The notes under the pieces were generated by a model, which ran no database searches, was not told where the DNA came from, and saw only the letters and a list, made by a program, of their open reading frames with translations. Shown piece by piece: positions 1 to 6,720 of a DNA stretch of 6,892 bases. A program made the position numbers and the translations under genes. Positions within the stretch are counted from its first letter, which is position 1. Each line of letters opens with the position of its first letter. The stretch is from NCBI GenBank assembly GCA_021442505.1, contig JABUTC010000023.1:1-6892 (forward strand), in the 5' to 3' direction. This DNA comes from Mogibacterium sp. Lineage in GTDB: Bacteria; Bacillota; Clostridia; Peptostreptococcales; Anaerovoracaceae.

Positions 1-405
1 CGCGAAGAAAAAGGCCTGGCATATTCTATTTATTCAATGAACAGTTTTTACACAAATTGCGGATCCTTCATTATTGCGGCCGGTGTTGCAAAGGATAGAG
101 TTGAAGAAGCTCTTGAGGCAATTAAGATTGAACTGGACAAATTAGCTAATGAGCCTGTAAATGAGCATGAATTTTCCAGTGCCAAGGAACAGCTCAAAGC
201 GGCATATATTTTCTCAAAAGAAGCTGTAAAGTCCAGAATGACAGGTAACGCAAGAAACTATTTTGCCCTTGGTTACTGTCCGGATCAGGATGAGATACTA
301 GGCATTCTTGATAAGATTTCGCAAAGTGATATTGAAGATGCCAAGCTTATCATTTCAGATTACAGCAAATACAGTTTTATAAACGTAACAGGGAAGATGG
401 CATGA
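1..405 (+). CDS. M16-family zinc peptidase (insulinase/processing-peptidase type), C-terminal part, 5' truncated
   Basis: The frame is open from the first base, and 134 residues precede the TGA at 403-405. The first in-frame ATG (37) is only an internal methionine, because the residues just before it read REEKGLAYSIYS, a hallmark of the second domain of M16B peptidases (YmxG/MlpA and PepR type). The conserved R and Y of this motif belong to the domain that pairs with the catalytic N-terminal half. The HxxEH zinc site would lie upstream and is not visible, so activity cannot be judged. After the motif come the expected small-residue strand (GSFIIAAGVA), a long charged helix and the family-typical segment with AKEQLKAAYIFS. 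No signal peptide or membrane segment is seen in this part. Known members degrade or process peptides; the substrate here is unknown. The gene overlaps dut by 4 nt (ATGA), suggesting translational coupling. Family call is firm; catalytic status is open. Confidence 0.88.
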   Translation, partial: REEKGLAYSIYSMNSFYTNCGSFIIAAGVAKDRVEEALEAIKIELDKLANEPVNEHEFSSAKEQLKAAYIFSKEAVKSRMTGNARNYFALGYCPDQDEILGILDKISQSDIEDAKLIISDYSKYSFINVTGKMA

Positions 406-830
406 TATTAAAGATTAAATCGTTAAGTGGAAAATATCCTGATTATGCAACAGAAGGTGCCTCTGGTATGGATATATGTGCCTTTACAGAGGAACCTATA
501 GTGCTCAATCCTATGGAACGCAAACTGATTCCAACAGGACTTTTTCTTGAGATTCCTTCTGGATATGAAGGTCAGCTGAGGGCGAGGTCAGGATTGGCTA
601 TTAAGCACGGCATAGGTCTTGTGAACGGCATAGGAACAATCGATTCTGATTACAGAGGCGAACTTAAGGTTGCAATGATAAACTTCGGAAGTGAAGCTTT
701 CACGATTAACGATGGAGACAGAATAGCGCAACTTGTAATCGCGGAGTACATTAAAGCTGAAATTTTAGCAAGTGATGAACTTAGCGATACTGAAAGAGGT
801 GAAGGTGGTTTTGGCCACACGGGGGTGTAA
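402..830 (+). CDS. dut: dUTP diphosphatase (trimeric dUTPase)
   Basis: Hydrolyses dUTP to dUMP and pyrophosphate, keeping uracil out of DNA and supplying dUMP for thymidylate synthesis; cytosolic homotrimer. At 142 residues it has normal family length, and all five dUTPase motifs are present in order: motif 1 ASGMDICA (20-27), motif 2 RARSGLA (60-66), motif 3 GTIDSDYRGE (78-87) with the catalytic Asp at D81 and uracil-stacking Tyr at Y84, motif 4 DRIAQLV (106-112), and the glycine-rich C-terminal arm RGEGGFGHTG (132-141) whose Phe F137 closes over the substrate. Nothing essential is missing. The ATG at 402 overlaps the preceding TGA, with the purine-rich AGGGAAG just upstream as the likely ribosome binding site. 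The stop overlaps the dgt start as TAATG. The neighbouring dNTPase gene suggests a small nucleotide-pool module. Confidence 0.96.
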   Translation: MILKIKSLSGKYPDYATEGASGMDICAFTEEPIVLNPMERKLIPTGLFLEIPSGYEGQLRARSGLAIKHGIGLVNGIGTIDSDYRGELKVAMINFGSEAFTINDGDRIAQLVIAEYIKAEILASDELSDTERGEGGFGHTGV

Positions 831-1840
831 TGTTATTTAGAGAAGAATCTGAAAACAGAGAATATGAGATTCTGGATGTAAGAGCTGCGAAGTCTCGTGA
901 AACCAGAGGAAGAACATACGAAGAAGAAAAGTGTGATTTTCGTACTGAATTTCAGAGAGACAGAGACAGAATTGTACATTCCAAGTCATTCAGACGACTT
1001 ATGCATAAAACCCAGGTTTTTCTTTCTCCGGAAGGTGACCACTACAGAACAAGACTTACTCATACGCTCGAGGTAGCGCAGGTATCAAGAACAGTTGCCA
1101 GAATTCTCAGGTATAACGAAGACCTCACCGAGGCGATTGCATTCGGTCATGACCTTGGGCATACACCTTTTGGACATAACGGAGAGTCAGTTCTTGCAAA
1201 AATAAGACCGAATGGTTTCCTGCACAACGAGCAAAGCCTCAGAACGGTAGATAAACTTGAAGTGACTTCAAGGAGAAGAGGTCTTAATCTAACCGAAGAG
1301 GTAAGGGATGGAATACTGAACCATAGAGGTGATGTGAAACCACTTACTTATGAAGGGCAAATTGTTAAGATATGTGACAGAATAGCATATATTAATCACG
1401 ATATAGATGATGCTATCAGAAGCAATATTATTTCAATGTCTGATCTGCCTAAATACGAGCTGGAAATTCTCGGGTCAACTCATTCCGACAGAATTAACAA
1501 CCTGATTGTCGACCTTTGTAAGAACAGTGAAGGAAGAGATGAAGTTTGCCTGTCTCCGGATTTTCAAAAGGCATTATTGGATTTAAGAACTTTTATGTTC
1601 AGCAACGTATACAACAACAATGTAGTTCAGGCAGCTATCGAATTGAACAAGGTTGAGACTGTCATAAGTTCGCTCTATTCATACTATAACGATCATCCGG
1701 AAGAACTTCCTGAATTATATCTGGAGGTAGCCGGAGAGGACGGAGTTGAAGAGGCTGTAAAAGACTATATTTCCGGCATGACAGACAGATATGCCATTAA
1801 GTTATATTCTGATTTATTTGTACCAAAAGCCTGGCAGTAA
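830..1840 (+). CDS. dgt: dGTPase-like deoxynucleoside triphosphate triphosphohydrolase (HD superfamily)
   Basis: Expected to hydrolyse dNTPs to the deoxynucleoside plus tripolyphosphate; the preferred base cannot be read from sequence. The 336 residues match the shorter Gram-positive and type-2 dGTPase-like subgroup, not the roughly 500-residue enterobacterial Dgt. Visible landmarks: the family signature HSKSFRRLMHKTQVF (50-64); the HD metal ligands H78 (in RLTHTLEV), H107-D108 (FGHDLGHTPFGH) and D183 (KICDRIAY); NHRGD (164-168); and the terminal DYISGMTDRYA (312-322) typical of the family. The catalytic set looks intact. The ATG at 830 overlaps the dut stop (TAATG), and the preceding GGGGGTG (821-827) is a one-base variant of GGAGGTG, so initiation is probably coupled to dut translation. 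Lying between dut and dnaG suggests a role in dNTP balance during replication (inference). Family assignment is secure; strict dGTP specificity is not. Confidence 0.92.
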   Translation: MLFREESENREYEILDVRAAKSRETRGRTYEEEKCDFRTEFQRDRDRIVHSKSFRRLMHKTQVFLSPEGDHYRTRLTHTLEVAQVSRTVARILRYNEDLTEAIAFGHDLGHTPFGHNGESVLAKIRPNGFLHNEQSLRTVDKLEVTSRRRGLNLTEEVRDGILNHRGDVKPLTYEGQIVKICDRIAYINHDIDDAIRSNIISMSDLPKYELEILGSTHSDRINNLIVDLCKNSEGRDEVCLSPDFQKALLDLRTFMFSNVYNNNVVQAAIELNKVETVISSLYSYYNDHPEELPELYLEVAGEDGVEEAVKDYISGMTDRYAIKLYSDLFVPKAWQ

Positions 1841-1849
1841 GGGGGAATA

Positions 1850-3634
1850 ATGGCTGTTGACAACAACTTCATTGATGAACTGAAGATGACGGTTAATATA
1901 GTCGATGTCATAGGCCGTGAAGTTTCCCTGAAGAAAGCGGGTTCTACTTACAAAGGGCTATGTCCTTTTCACTCGGAAAAAACTGCTTCTTTTAATGTAA
2001 ACGAAGAGAAGCAGTTCTATAAATGCTTCGGGTGTCAGGCGTCTGGAGATGTTATATCATTCGTGCAGAACTACTATAAGATTCCTTTTATGGATTCTGT
2101 TGAGAAACTCTGCGAAGAATATGGAATAAGCATGCCTGAGAAAATCAGCAGTGGTCCTAAGATCGACTACGATAAGTTTTATGACATAAATGCAAAAGCT
2201 GCACGATTTTATTTCAACAACTTAACTTCAGGAAAGAACGCAGGATATACATATTTTAAAAACCGCGGTCTTAAAGATGAAATAATAAAAAAATTCGGCC
2301 TTGGGTTTGCACCGAATTCATGGACTTCCCTTTATGATTACCTTAAGAAGGAGGGTGTAAGTGATGAGGATATGCTTAAACTCGGACTGGTCATTAAAGG
2401 GAAAAAAGGCTTATATGACAAATTCAGAAACCGTGTAATGTTTCCTATTATTAACACACAGGGAAAAGTTATCGGTTTCGGTGGAAGAGTTTTGGATGAT
2501 TCTAAGCCCAAGTATCTTAATTCCGATGAGAGCGATATTTTTCTTAAGAAAAATAACCTATACGGTCTCAATTTAAGCAGAAGTGCAATTAATTCCGACG
2601 ACAGAATTATTATGGTAGAGGGATATATGGATGTGATATCGCTTTATCAGGCCGGTGTTGAGAATGTTGCAGCTTCGCTTGGAACAGCACTTACAGACAA
2701 TCAGGCAAAACTGATTTCCAGATATACTAAGAATGTTGTTCTTTCTTATGACTCTGATAATGCAGGTATTTCTGCTGCTATCAGAGGAATCGATGTTATC
2801 CGCAAAGCCGGTGGTTATGTCAAGGTTGTAAGGATTGAGAACGCAAAAGATCCTGATGAGTTTGTAAAAAAATTCGGTAAAGATGCATTCTACAAATTAT
2901 GCGATGATGCAATCTATGCAACAGATTTTAAACTTCAATTACTGAAAAAAGGCATTTCATTTAACAGTAATTACGATGTGCTCAACTACATTCGTAAATG
3001 CGTTCCTGTTCTCAAGGAATTAGGACCGGTGGAACAGGACTTATATATTAAAAAACTGGCAGATGAATTTAACATTTCAGAACATTCAATTGCCGGAGAA
3101 CTAAGATCGGATAAAAGTTCGCAAGGTGTTAAGCCTGCGATACGTCCGACTGTTAACAGGGGTATGAAAGATGATTTTAGCCCCGGCAGATATGAAAGAT
3201 ATGAATTATCATTTCTGATTCTGTCCATGTTTAACACAAGATATCTTAAGCGTTTTGATGAAGATGCTGTTTCTTTTGATTCTGATTTAGGCAGAAAGAT
3301 ATGGATTATTGAGAAATCGTTTGATAACGGTATAGAAAATGGTCTGCACAGAATAGAGGCAAAAGACATCTACAGGCAGCTTGAGCCGGAGGATGAAGGT
3401 AAATTCAGACATTACGTTGATATAACGAGATTAGGTGCTGACGATGAGTATTTCTACAAGCAGTGTCTCAACGGGTACCGGGTTCAAAAGTACAAAGACA
3501 AGAGAATTCAGATTCAAAATGAGCTGTCTGTTGCTGAACAGATAGGCGATACGTCTCAGATGGATAAGTGCTTAAATGAACTAATGAATCTCAATAAGTT
3601 AATTTCAGAACTAACGGAGGGAAAGAATGTCTAA
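1850..3634 (+). CDS. dnaG: DNA primase DnaG
   Basis: Synthesises the RNA primers that start each Okazaki fragment and the leading strand, working with the replicative helicase at the fork. Three regions are visible in 594 residues, a normal length. First, the N-terminal CHC2 zinc-binding domain has ligands C38, H41, C59 and C62 (CPFH...CFGC). Second, the RNA-polymerase core carries RVMFPI (195-200), GFGGR (209-213) and PKYLNS (220-225), followed by the TOPRIM fold with the acidic metal-binding residues E257 (VEGYMDV) and D301/D303 (YDSDNAG), then DPDEF (334-338). Third, a poorly conserved C-terminal helicase-interacting region (about 450-594) ends in charged helices. The ATG at 1850 follows AAGGGGG (1839-1845), a near-consensus Shine-Dalgarno with one A-to-G change, 4 nt before the start. 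The coding end overlaps rpoD by 8 nt, so primase and sigma factor are likely co-expressed. An inverted repeat sits in the zinc-domain codons (see the repeat entry at 1981-2016). Confidence 0.97.
   Translation: MAVDNNFIDELKMTVNIVDVIGREVSLKKAGSTYKGLCPFHSEKTASFNVNEEKQFYKCFGCQASGDVISFVQNYYKIPFMDSVEKLCEEYGISMPEKISSGPKIDYDKFYDINAKAARFYFNNLTSGKNAGYTYFKNRGLKDEIIKKFGLGFAPNSWTSLYDYLKKEGVSDEDMLKLGLVIKGKKGLYDKFRNRVMFPIINTQGKVIGFGGRVLDDSKPKYLNSDESDIFLKKNNLYGLNLSRSAINSDDRIIMVEGYMDVISLYQAGVENVAASLGTALTDNQAKLISRYTKNVVLSYDSDNAGISAAIRGIDVIRKAGGYVKVVRIENAKDPDEFVKKFGKDAFYKLCDDAIYATDFKLQLLKKGISFNSNYDVLNYIRKCVPVLKELGPVEQDLYIKKLADEFNISEHSIAGELRSDKSSQGVKPAIRPTVNRGMKDDFSPGRYERYELSFLILSMFNTRYLKRFDEDAVSFDSDLGRKIWIIEKSFDNGIENGLHRIEAKDIYRQLEPEDEGKFRHYVDITRLGADDEYFYKQCLNGYRVQKYKDKRIQIQNELSVAEQIGDTSQMDKCLNELMNLNKLISELTEGKNV
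1981..2016 (+). repeat. 10-bp perfect inverted repeat inside dnaG (potential RNA hairpin)
   Basis: AACTGCTTCT (1981-1990) and AGAAGCAGTT (2007-2016) are exact reverse complements. The stem can extend inward by a T-G wobble and two T-A pairs (1991-1993 with 2004-2006), leaving a loop of about 10 nt. It lies in codons 45-56 of dnaG, between the two halves of the zinc-ligand set, about 130 nt after the start codon. No T-run follows, so it is not an intrinsic terminator. It could be chance or codon constraint. Confidence 0.6.
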
Positions 3635-4889
3635 AGAAATGGACACAAACGACCTGATCATGAATGAAGACGGAGAAATGATGGATGCTGCCGCAAGAAA
3701 CAAGAGACTTGCAGAGCTGATTGTTTCAGGTGTAAAAAAGAACGGCGGCAACGAAGTCTCTTATGATGAGGTTAACGAATTTCTCAGAGAAAGGGATTAC
3801 AACTCAGACGATATTGATGAAATCTACGACGAAATAGAGAAGCAGGGTCTGGAAATTGTCAAGTTTAAGGTTGACGACAGACTGAGTTCTGATGATGAAA
3901 TGGAAGTAGATATCTCTTTTGGTCTTGATTTTGAAGATCCCGACGATATTGATCTACTGGAAAGCGACGAGGACAACGACGAAGAAGACGAAAGAAACAG
4001 CGGAGTCATCATTAAACAAAGCGGTGAAATCGAAATCAGCGAGACCGGCAACAAGAACATACCTACCGATGACCCTGTCAGGATGTATTTTAAGGAAATT
4101 GGAAAAGTTCCTCTTCTTACTGCAGAGCAGGAGAGAGAGCTTGCGATACGTATAGAACAAGGTGATGAAGAGGCTAAGAAACAGCTTTGTGAATCAAACC
4201 TCAGACTTGTTGTCAGCATAGCCAGAAGATATCTTAACAGAGGACTTAGCTTCCTCGATCTTATTCAGGAAGGAAATCTCGGACTGATTAAGGCTGTTGA
4301 AAAATTCGACTATACAAAAGGATATAAATTCTCAACTTATGCAACATGGTGGATTAGACAGGCAATAACAAGATCGATTGCCGATCAGGCCAGAACTATC
4401 AGAATTCCGGTGCATATGGTTGAGACTATCAACAAGTTGATAAGAATTTCAAGACAGTTGCTTCAGGAGTATGGACGTGAGCCGACCTCTGAAGAAATTG
4501 CAAAAGAGATGGGTATTACAGTTGAGAAGGTAAGAGAGATTAAAAAGATTTCACAGGACCCTGTTTCACTGGAAACACCTATCGGAGAAGAGGAAGACAG
4601 TCATCTCGGAGATTTTATCCCGGATGAGGACATTCCTTCACCGGTTGATGCTGCAGCATATTCGATGCTTCAGAAGCAATTAAGAGAAGTACTTGACACT
4701 CTGTCAGAAAGAGAAAGAAAGGTTCTTATCTTAAGATTTGGTCTTGATGACGGCAGACCTAGAACTCTTGAAGAAGTTGGTAAGGAATTCAATGTAACAA
4801 GAGAAAGAATACGTCAGATTGAAGCAAAGGCTCTGAGAAAACTCAGACACCCTAGCAGAAGCAAAAAACTTAAGGATTACCTTGAGTAG
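3627..4889 (+). CDS. rpoD: Primary (housekeeping) RNA polymerase sigma factor SigA/RpoD
   Basis: Directs RNA polymerase to most promoters of the growing cell. Domains in order over 420 residues: a region 1.1-like N-terminal domain (about 24-82); a very acidic linker (15 Asp/Glu among residues 101-122); region 1.2 (about 148-180, starting DDPVRMYFKEIG); regions 2.1-2.4 (about 185-260), including the -10 recognition helix with YATWWIRQAIT (238-248) and the melting aromatics W241-W242; region 3 (about 265-340); and region 4 (about 348-420), with the -35 reading helix-turn-helix at 381-407 (VTRERIRQIEAKALRKLRH). There is no large insert between 1.2 and 2, as expected for Firmicutes. It is about 50 residues longer than the 371-residue Bacillus SigA, mostly in the acidic linker. 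The ATG at 3627 has a strong GGAGGG (3616-3621) inside the dnaG end, giving an 8-nt overlap. The region 2.4 and 4.2 residues suggest ordinary TTGACA/TATAAT recognition. Confidence 0.97.
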   Translation: MSKEMDTNDLIMNEDGEMMDAAARNKRLAELIVSGVKKNGGNEVSYDEVNEFLRERDYNSDDIDEIYDEIEKQGLEIVKFKVDDRLSSDDEMEVDISFGLDFEDPDDIDLLESDEDNDEEDERNSGVIIKQSGEIEISETGNKNIPTDDPVRMYFKEIGKVPLLTAEQERELAIRIEQGDEEAKKQLCESNLRLVVSIARRYLNRGLSFLDLIQEGNLGLIKAVEKFDYTKGYKFSTYATWWIRQAITRSIADQARTIRIPVHMVETINKLIRISRQLLQEYGREPTSEEIAKEMGITVEKVREIKKISQDPVSLETPIGEEEDSHLGDFIPDEDIPSPVDAAAYSMLQKQLREVLDTLSERERKVLILRFGLDDGRPRTLEEVGKEFNVTRERIRQIEAKALRKLRHPSRSKKLKDYLE

Positions 4890-4896
4890 GAGTTAA

Positions 4897-5634
4897 ATGA
4901 GACTTAGTAAACGTATTTATGCGCTGTGCGATTCGGTGCAAAAAGGTGAAAGTGTTGCTGATGTCGGGACGGATCATGGATACGTCCCGATGCTTTTGCT
5001 AAAAAATGGCATTTCGCCGTTTGTAATAATGTCGGATATAAGCGAAGGTTCTTTATCTAAAGCCATTCACACTTTTGATGAAGCAGGACTTCGGATAGAT
5101 AAAAGTTCATTTCGTTTAGGCGATGGTTTAAACACAATAGGGCCTGGTGAAGTTGATGATGTAATAATTGCGGGTTTAGGTGGGCTTACCATAAGTGAAA
5201 TTCTCGATAATGACATTTCACAAAGCAAGTCTTTTAAAAAAATCATTATGCAGCCACGCAAGCATTCAGGGAATTTAAGATATTACCTGTATACAAAAGG
5301 ATTTAATATAGTATCAGAGGTTCTTGTACCTGAAGGCAAATTTATCTGTGAGATTATTACAGCTGTTCCGACTGGCGATAACTCAAGAACAACAGATATT
5401 CCGGAAGAGGATATCAGATGGAAATACCCTGATGCGTTTATTGAATGCAATACCGATTATCTGCAAAAGAGGTTGGACTGGAAGTTTTCCAGTATTGACG
5501 AGGAAATTAAAAATCTTAAAAAAAGCAATGCTGACAATACCGAGTTAATCAATCGTTTGCGCACTGATAGAAACTATCTTGAAAACCTTCTTCAAAAGAA
5601 CATTAATTATCATAATAGAATCATAGAAGTATAA
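4897..5634 (+). CDS. trmK: tRNA (adenine-22 N1)-methyltransferase TrmK (YqfN family)
   Basis: A Rossmann-fold, S-adenosylmethionine-dependent enzyme; family members place m1A at position 22 in the D-loop of certain tRNAs, and the family is largely confined to Gram-positive and some other bacteria and essential in several pathogens. Visible in 245 residues: the N-terminal MRLSKRIYALCDSV lead; SAM-binding motif I ADVGTDHGYVP (21-31) with D22 and D26; the acidic end of strand 2 at D47; GDGL (75-78); the catalytic-side IAGLGG (91-96, usually IAGMGG in relatives); QPRKHSGNLR (119-128); and EGKFICEI (146-153). The C-terminus (about 190-237) is a charged helical pair likely to form the family's coiled-coil tRNA-binding domain. 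The AGGAG at 4888-4892 overlaps the rpoD stop codon, so ribosomes ending rpoD sit at this start. An 8-bp inverted repeat lies in the motif I codons. The nif3/yqfO gene that often follows trmK is not next here. Confidence 0.92.
   Translation: MRLSKRIYALCDSVQKGESVADVGTDHGYVPMLLLKNGISPFVIMSDISEGSLSKAIHTFDEAGLRIDKSSFRLGDGLNTIGPGEVDDVIIAGLGGLTISEILDNDISQSKSFKKIIMQPRKHSGNLRYYLYTKGFNIVSEVLVPEGKFICEIITAVPTGDNSRTTDIPEEDIRWKYPDAFIECNTDYLQKRLDWKFSSIDEEIKNLKKSNADNTELINRLRTDRNYLENLLQKNINYHNRIIEV
4964..4990 (+). repeat. 8-bp GC-rich perfect inverted repeat inside trmK
   Basis: TCGGGACG (4964-4971) and CGTCCCGA (4983-4990) are exact reverse complements around an 11-nt loop, in the codons for SAM-binding motif I. 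A short TTTT follows at 4994-4997, but it is too weak and too far from the stem to call a terminator. Confidence 0.5.
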
Positions 5635-5640
5635 TGGGTT

Positions 5641-5645
5641 GGAGG
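5641..5645 (+). promoter_or_regulatory. Ribosome binding site that decides the start of the YkvI-like gene
   Basis: GGAGG lies 6 nt before the ATG at 5652, ideal spacing. The earlier in-frame ATG at 5634, which overlaps the trmK stop as TAATG, has only a weak GAAG upstream and would add six residues (MGWRSL) before a typical MKKLNF membrane-protein start. The Shine-Dalgarno therefore favours 5652. Confidence 0.75.
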
Positions 5646-5651
5646 TCATTA

Positions 5652-6713
5652 ATGAAAAAGTTAAATTTCATTCAAATAACAGCTTTGTATGTTGGCATAA
5701 TTATGGGCGCCGGCTTTGCGTCCGGTAGAGAGTGCTGGCAGTATTTTGGCGTATTTGGACAGGATGGCTTTAACGGAATTTACGCTGTTGTAATCTTTTT
5801 CATTATCATCTCCTGCATGCTCGCATATATTGCAATAAGCAAAGGGACCAATGACCTGGGAGAACTTATTTCTCCGGTAAACAACCCAACAATAAACAAT
5901 ATCATCGGTATTGTTATGGCAGCAATTTACTACAGTATGATTATTGCTATGTCTGCTGCCGGAGGGTCTTTGCTGAATCAGCAATTCGGCATGCACAAGG
6001 CAGTCGGTGGAATAATTATTGTTATTCTTGTAATAATTACCGTTCTTGGAGATTTTGAGAGAGTTTCAAAAGTCTTCAGTTTGCTTGTTCCTGTGCTGTT
6101 TGTTTTTGGCATACTTGTAATATCGCTTGCCATCAAGTCGAACTTTGGACAAAGTGGACCTACAACGGGTTATGATCCCGGCGATATGACGCCTACGTGG
6201 CCGATAGCAGCAATAGTTTTTTGCAGTTATAACTGCATGGGCATGGTGACTATGGTAGGGTCATCGGCGCTAAATGCGAAGAACTCCAAGCATGCTTTTG
6301 CAGGTGCTGTTCTTGGTTCAATTATGCTTGGTATTTTGACACTGCTGCTTCTCAAAGCTATGCTCACTGACATGGCTTTCTCGGCAAGCCTTGATTTACC
6401 AATGTTAGGCTTTGCTGCAAGGATTTCAAAGCCACTTAATATTATTTATGCTATTGTGCTCTACGGTGCCGTATATTCTACTGCTGCGAGCACATATTAC
6501 GGATTCAGCACCAAACTTCCGAATAACAAATGGAAGAAACCCATTATATATATTGGTGCAATTGTAGGATTTGTTATAGGACTGAGTGGATTTAAAGTAA
6601 TAGTTGAATACTTATATTCTGCTCAGGGATATATAGGAATGCTTTTCATTGTCCTTATAATTATTAATTTCTTTAAGGAATTTATTGGCAACAGAAAGGC
6701 TTCCAAACAATAA
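5652..6713 (+). CDS. YkvI-like multi-pass membrane protein, putative transporter (APC/LeuT-fold type)
   Basis: A 353-residue integral membrane protein with no experimentally fixed function for its family that I can name. It resembles the YkvI group of uncharacterised Firmicutes membrane proteins, thought to be distant relatives of amino-acid or cation-solute symporters. About ten hydrophobic segments can be drawn, near residues 6-26, 42-63, 81-107, 117-135, 140-162, 183-204, 214-236, 262-285, 296-313 and 320-341. The first contains GAGFASGRE (19-27), a glycine-rich break in a helix like the unwound substrate-binding TM1 of LeuT-fold carriers. A conserved-looking SYNCMG (192-197) lies in the sixth. 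The C-terminus is short and basic (GNRKASKQ), suggesting a cytoplasmic end. There is no cleavable signal peptide. An alternative start at 5634 overlaps the trmK stop. Substrate unknown. The gene's 3' end probably carries the rnpB promoter, and a perfect 16-bp palindrome lies at 6222-6237. Confidence 0.82.
   Translation: MKKLNFIQITALYVGIIMGAGFASGRECWQYFGVFGQDGFNGIYAVVIFFIIISCMLAYIAISKGTNDLGELISPVNNPTINNIIGIVMAAIYYSMIIAMSAAGGSLLNQQFGMHKAVGGIIIVILVIITVLGDFERVSKVFSLLVPVLFVFGILVISLAIKSNFGQSGPTTGYDPGDMTPTWPIAAIVFCSYNCMGMVTMVGSSALNAKNSKHAFAGAVLGSIMLGILTLLLLKAMLTDMAFSASLDLPMLGFAARISKPLNIIYAIVLYGAVYSTAASTYYGFSTKLPNNKWKKPIIYIGAIVGFVIGLSGFKVIVEYLYSAQGYIGMLFIVLIIINFFKEFIGNRKASKQ
6222..6237 (+). repeat. 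Perfect 16-bp palindrome inside the YkvI-like gene
   Basis: TGCAGTTATAACTGCA is identical to its reverse complement, with no central spacer. It spans the codons for C191, S, Y, N, C195. A dyad of this size resembles a dimeric repressor site, but nothing else here supports that; in a window of this length one such palindrome by chance is not very unlikely (roughly 1 in 10 under equal base frequencies). Confidence 0.5.
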
Positions 6714-6714
6714 A
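6685..6714 (+). promoter_or_regulatory. Possible SigA-type promoter for rnpB inside the end of the membrane-protein gene
   Basis: TTGGCA (6685-6690, five of six to TTGACA) and AATAAA (6709-6714, four of six to TATAAT) are 18 bp apart. A start about 7 nt after the -10 falls at 6721, the position that aligns with nucleotide 1 of the E. coli RNase P RNA. The agreement is encouraging, but the -10 is imperfect. A perfect TATAAT at 6656-6661 is an alternative, though it has no recognisable -35 and would give a 5' extension of about 50 nt. Confidence 0.4.
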
Positions 6715-6720
6715 AAATTA

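Noticed and set aside
37..405. The ATG at 37 as a true gene start for a 122-residue protein
   Set aside because: The frame stays open to base 1 and the upstream residues form the conserved M16 motif, so the gene starts before the window.
607..634. Direct repeat ACGGCATAGG (607-616 and 625-634) in dut
   Set aside because: It encodes the in-frame HGIGLVNGIG stretch before motif 3; repeated Gly-Ile codons in this glycine-rich segment explain it.
402..1840. dut plus dgt as a phage-defence nucleotide-depletion module
   Set aside because: dGTPase-like enzymes do act in antiphage defence elsewhere, but both genes here are ordinary chromosomal types embedded in a core replication/transcription operon, with no mobile or defence genes nearby.
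2338..3369. Open frames on the - strand within dnaG (2338-2571 and 2986-3369)
   Set aside because: Both lie wholly inside well-conserved primase coding sequence and show no recognisable domain.
3824..4219. Long open frames on the - strand opposite rpoD (also 3954-4160) and a + strand alternative frame at 3919-4155
   Set aside because: They mirror the acidic, repetitive codons of the sigma linker and give low-complexity serine/leucine-rich translations. No ribosome binding site or family resemblance; the sigma frame is certain.
5067..5996. Alternative frames in trmK and the membrane-protein gene (- strand 5067-5261, + strand 5324-5548, - strand 5661-5996)
   Set aside because: Shadow frames of two well-supported genes, with no start signals or family features.
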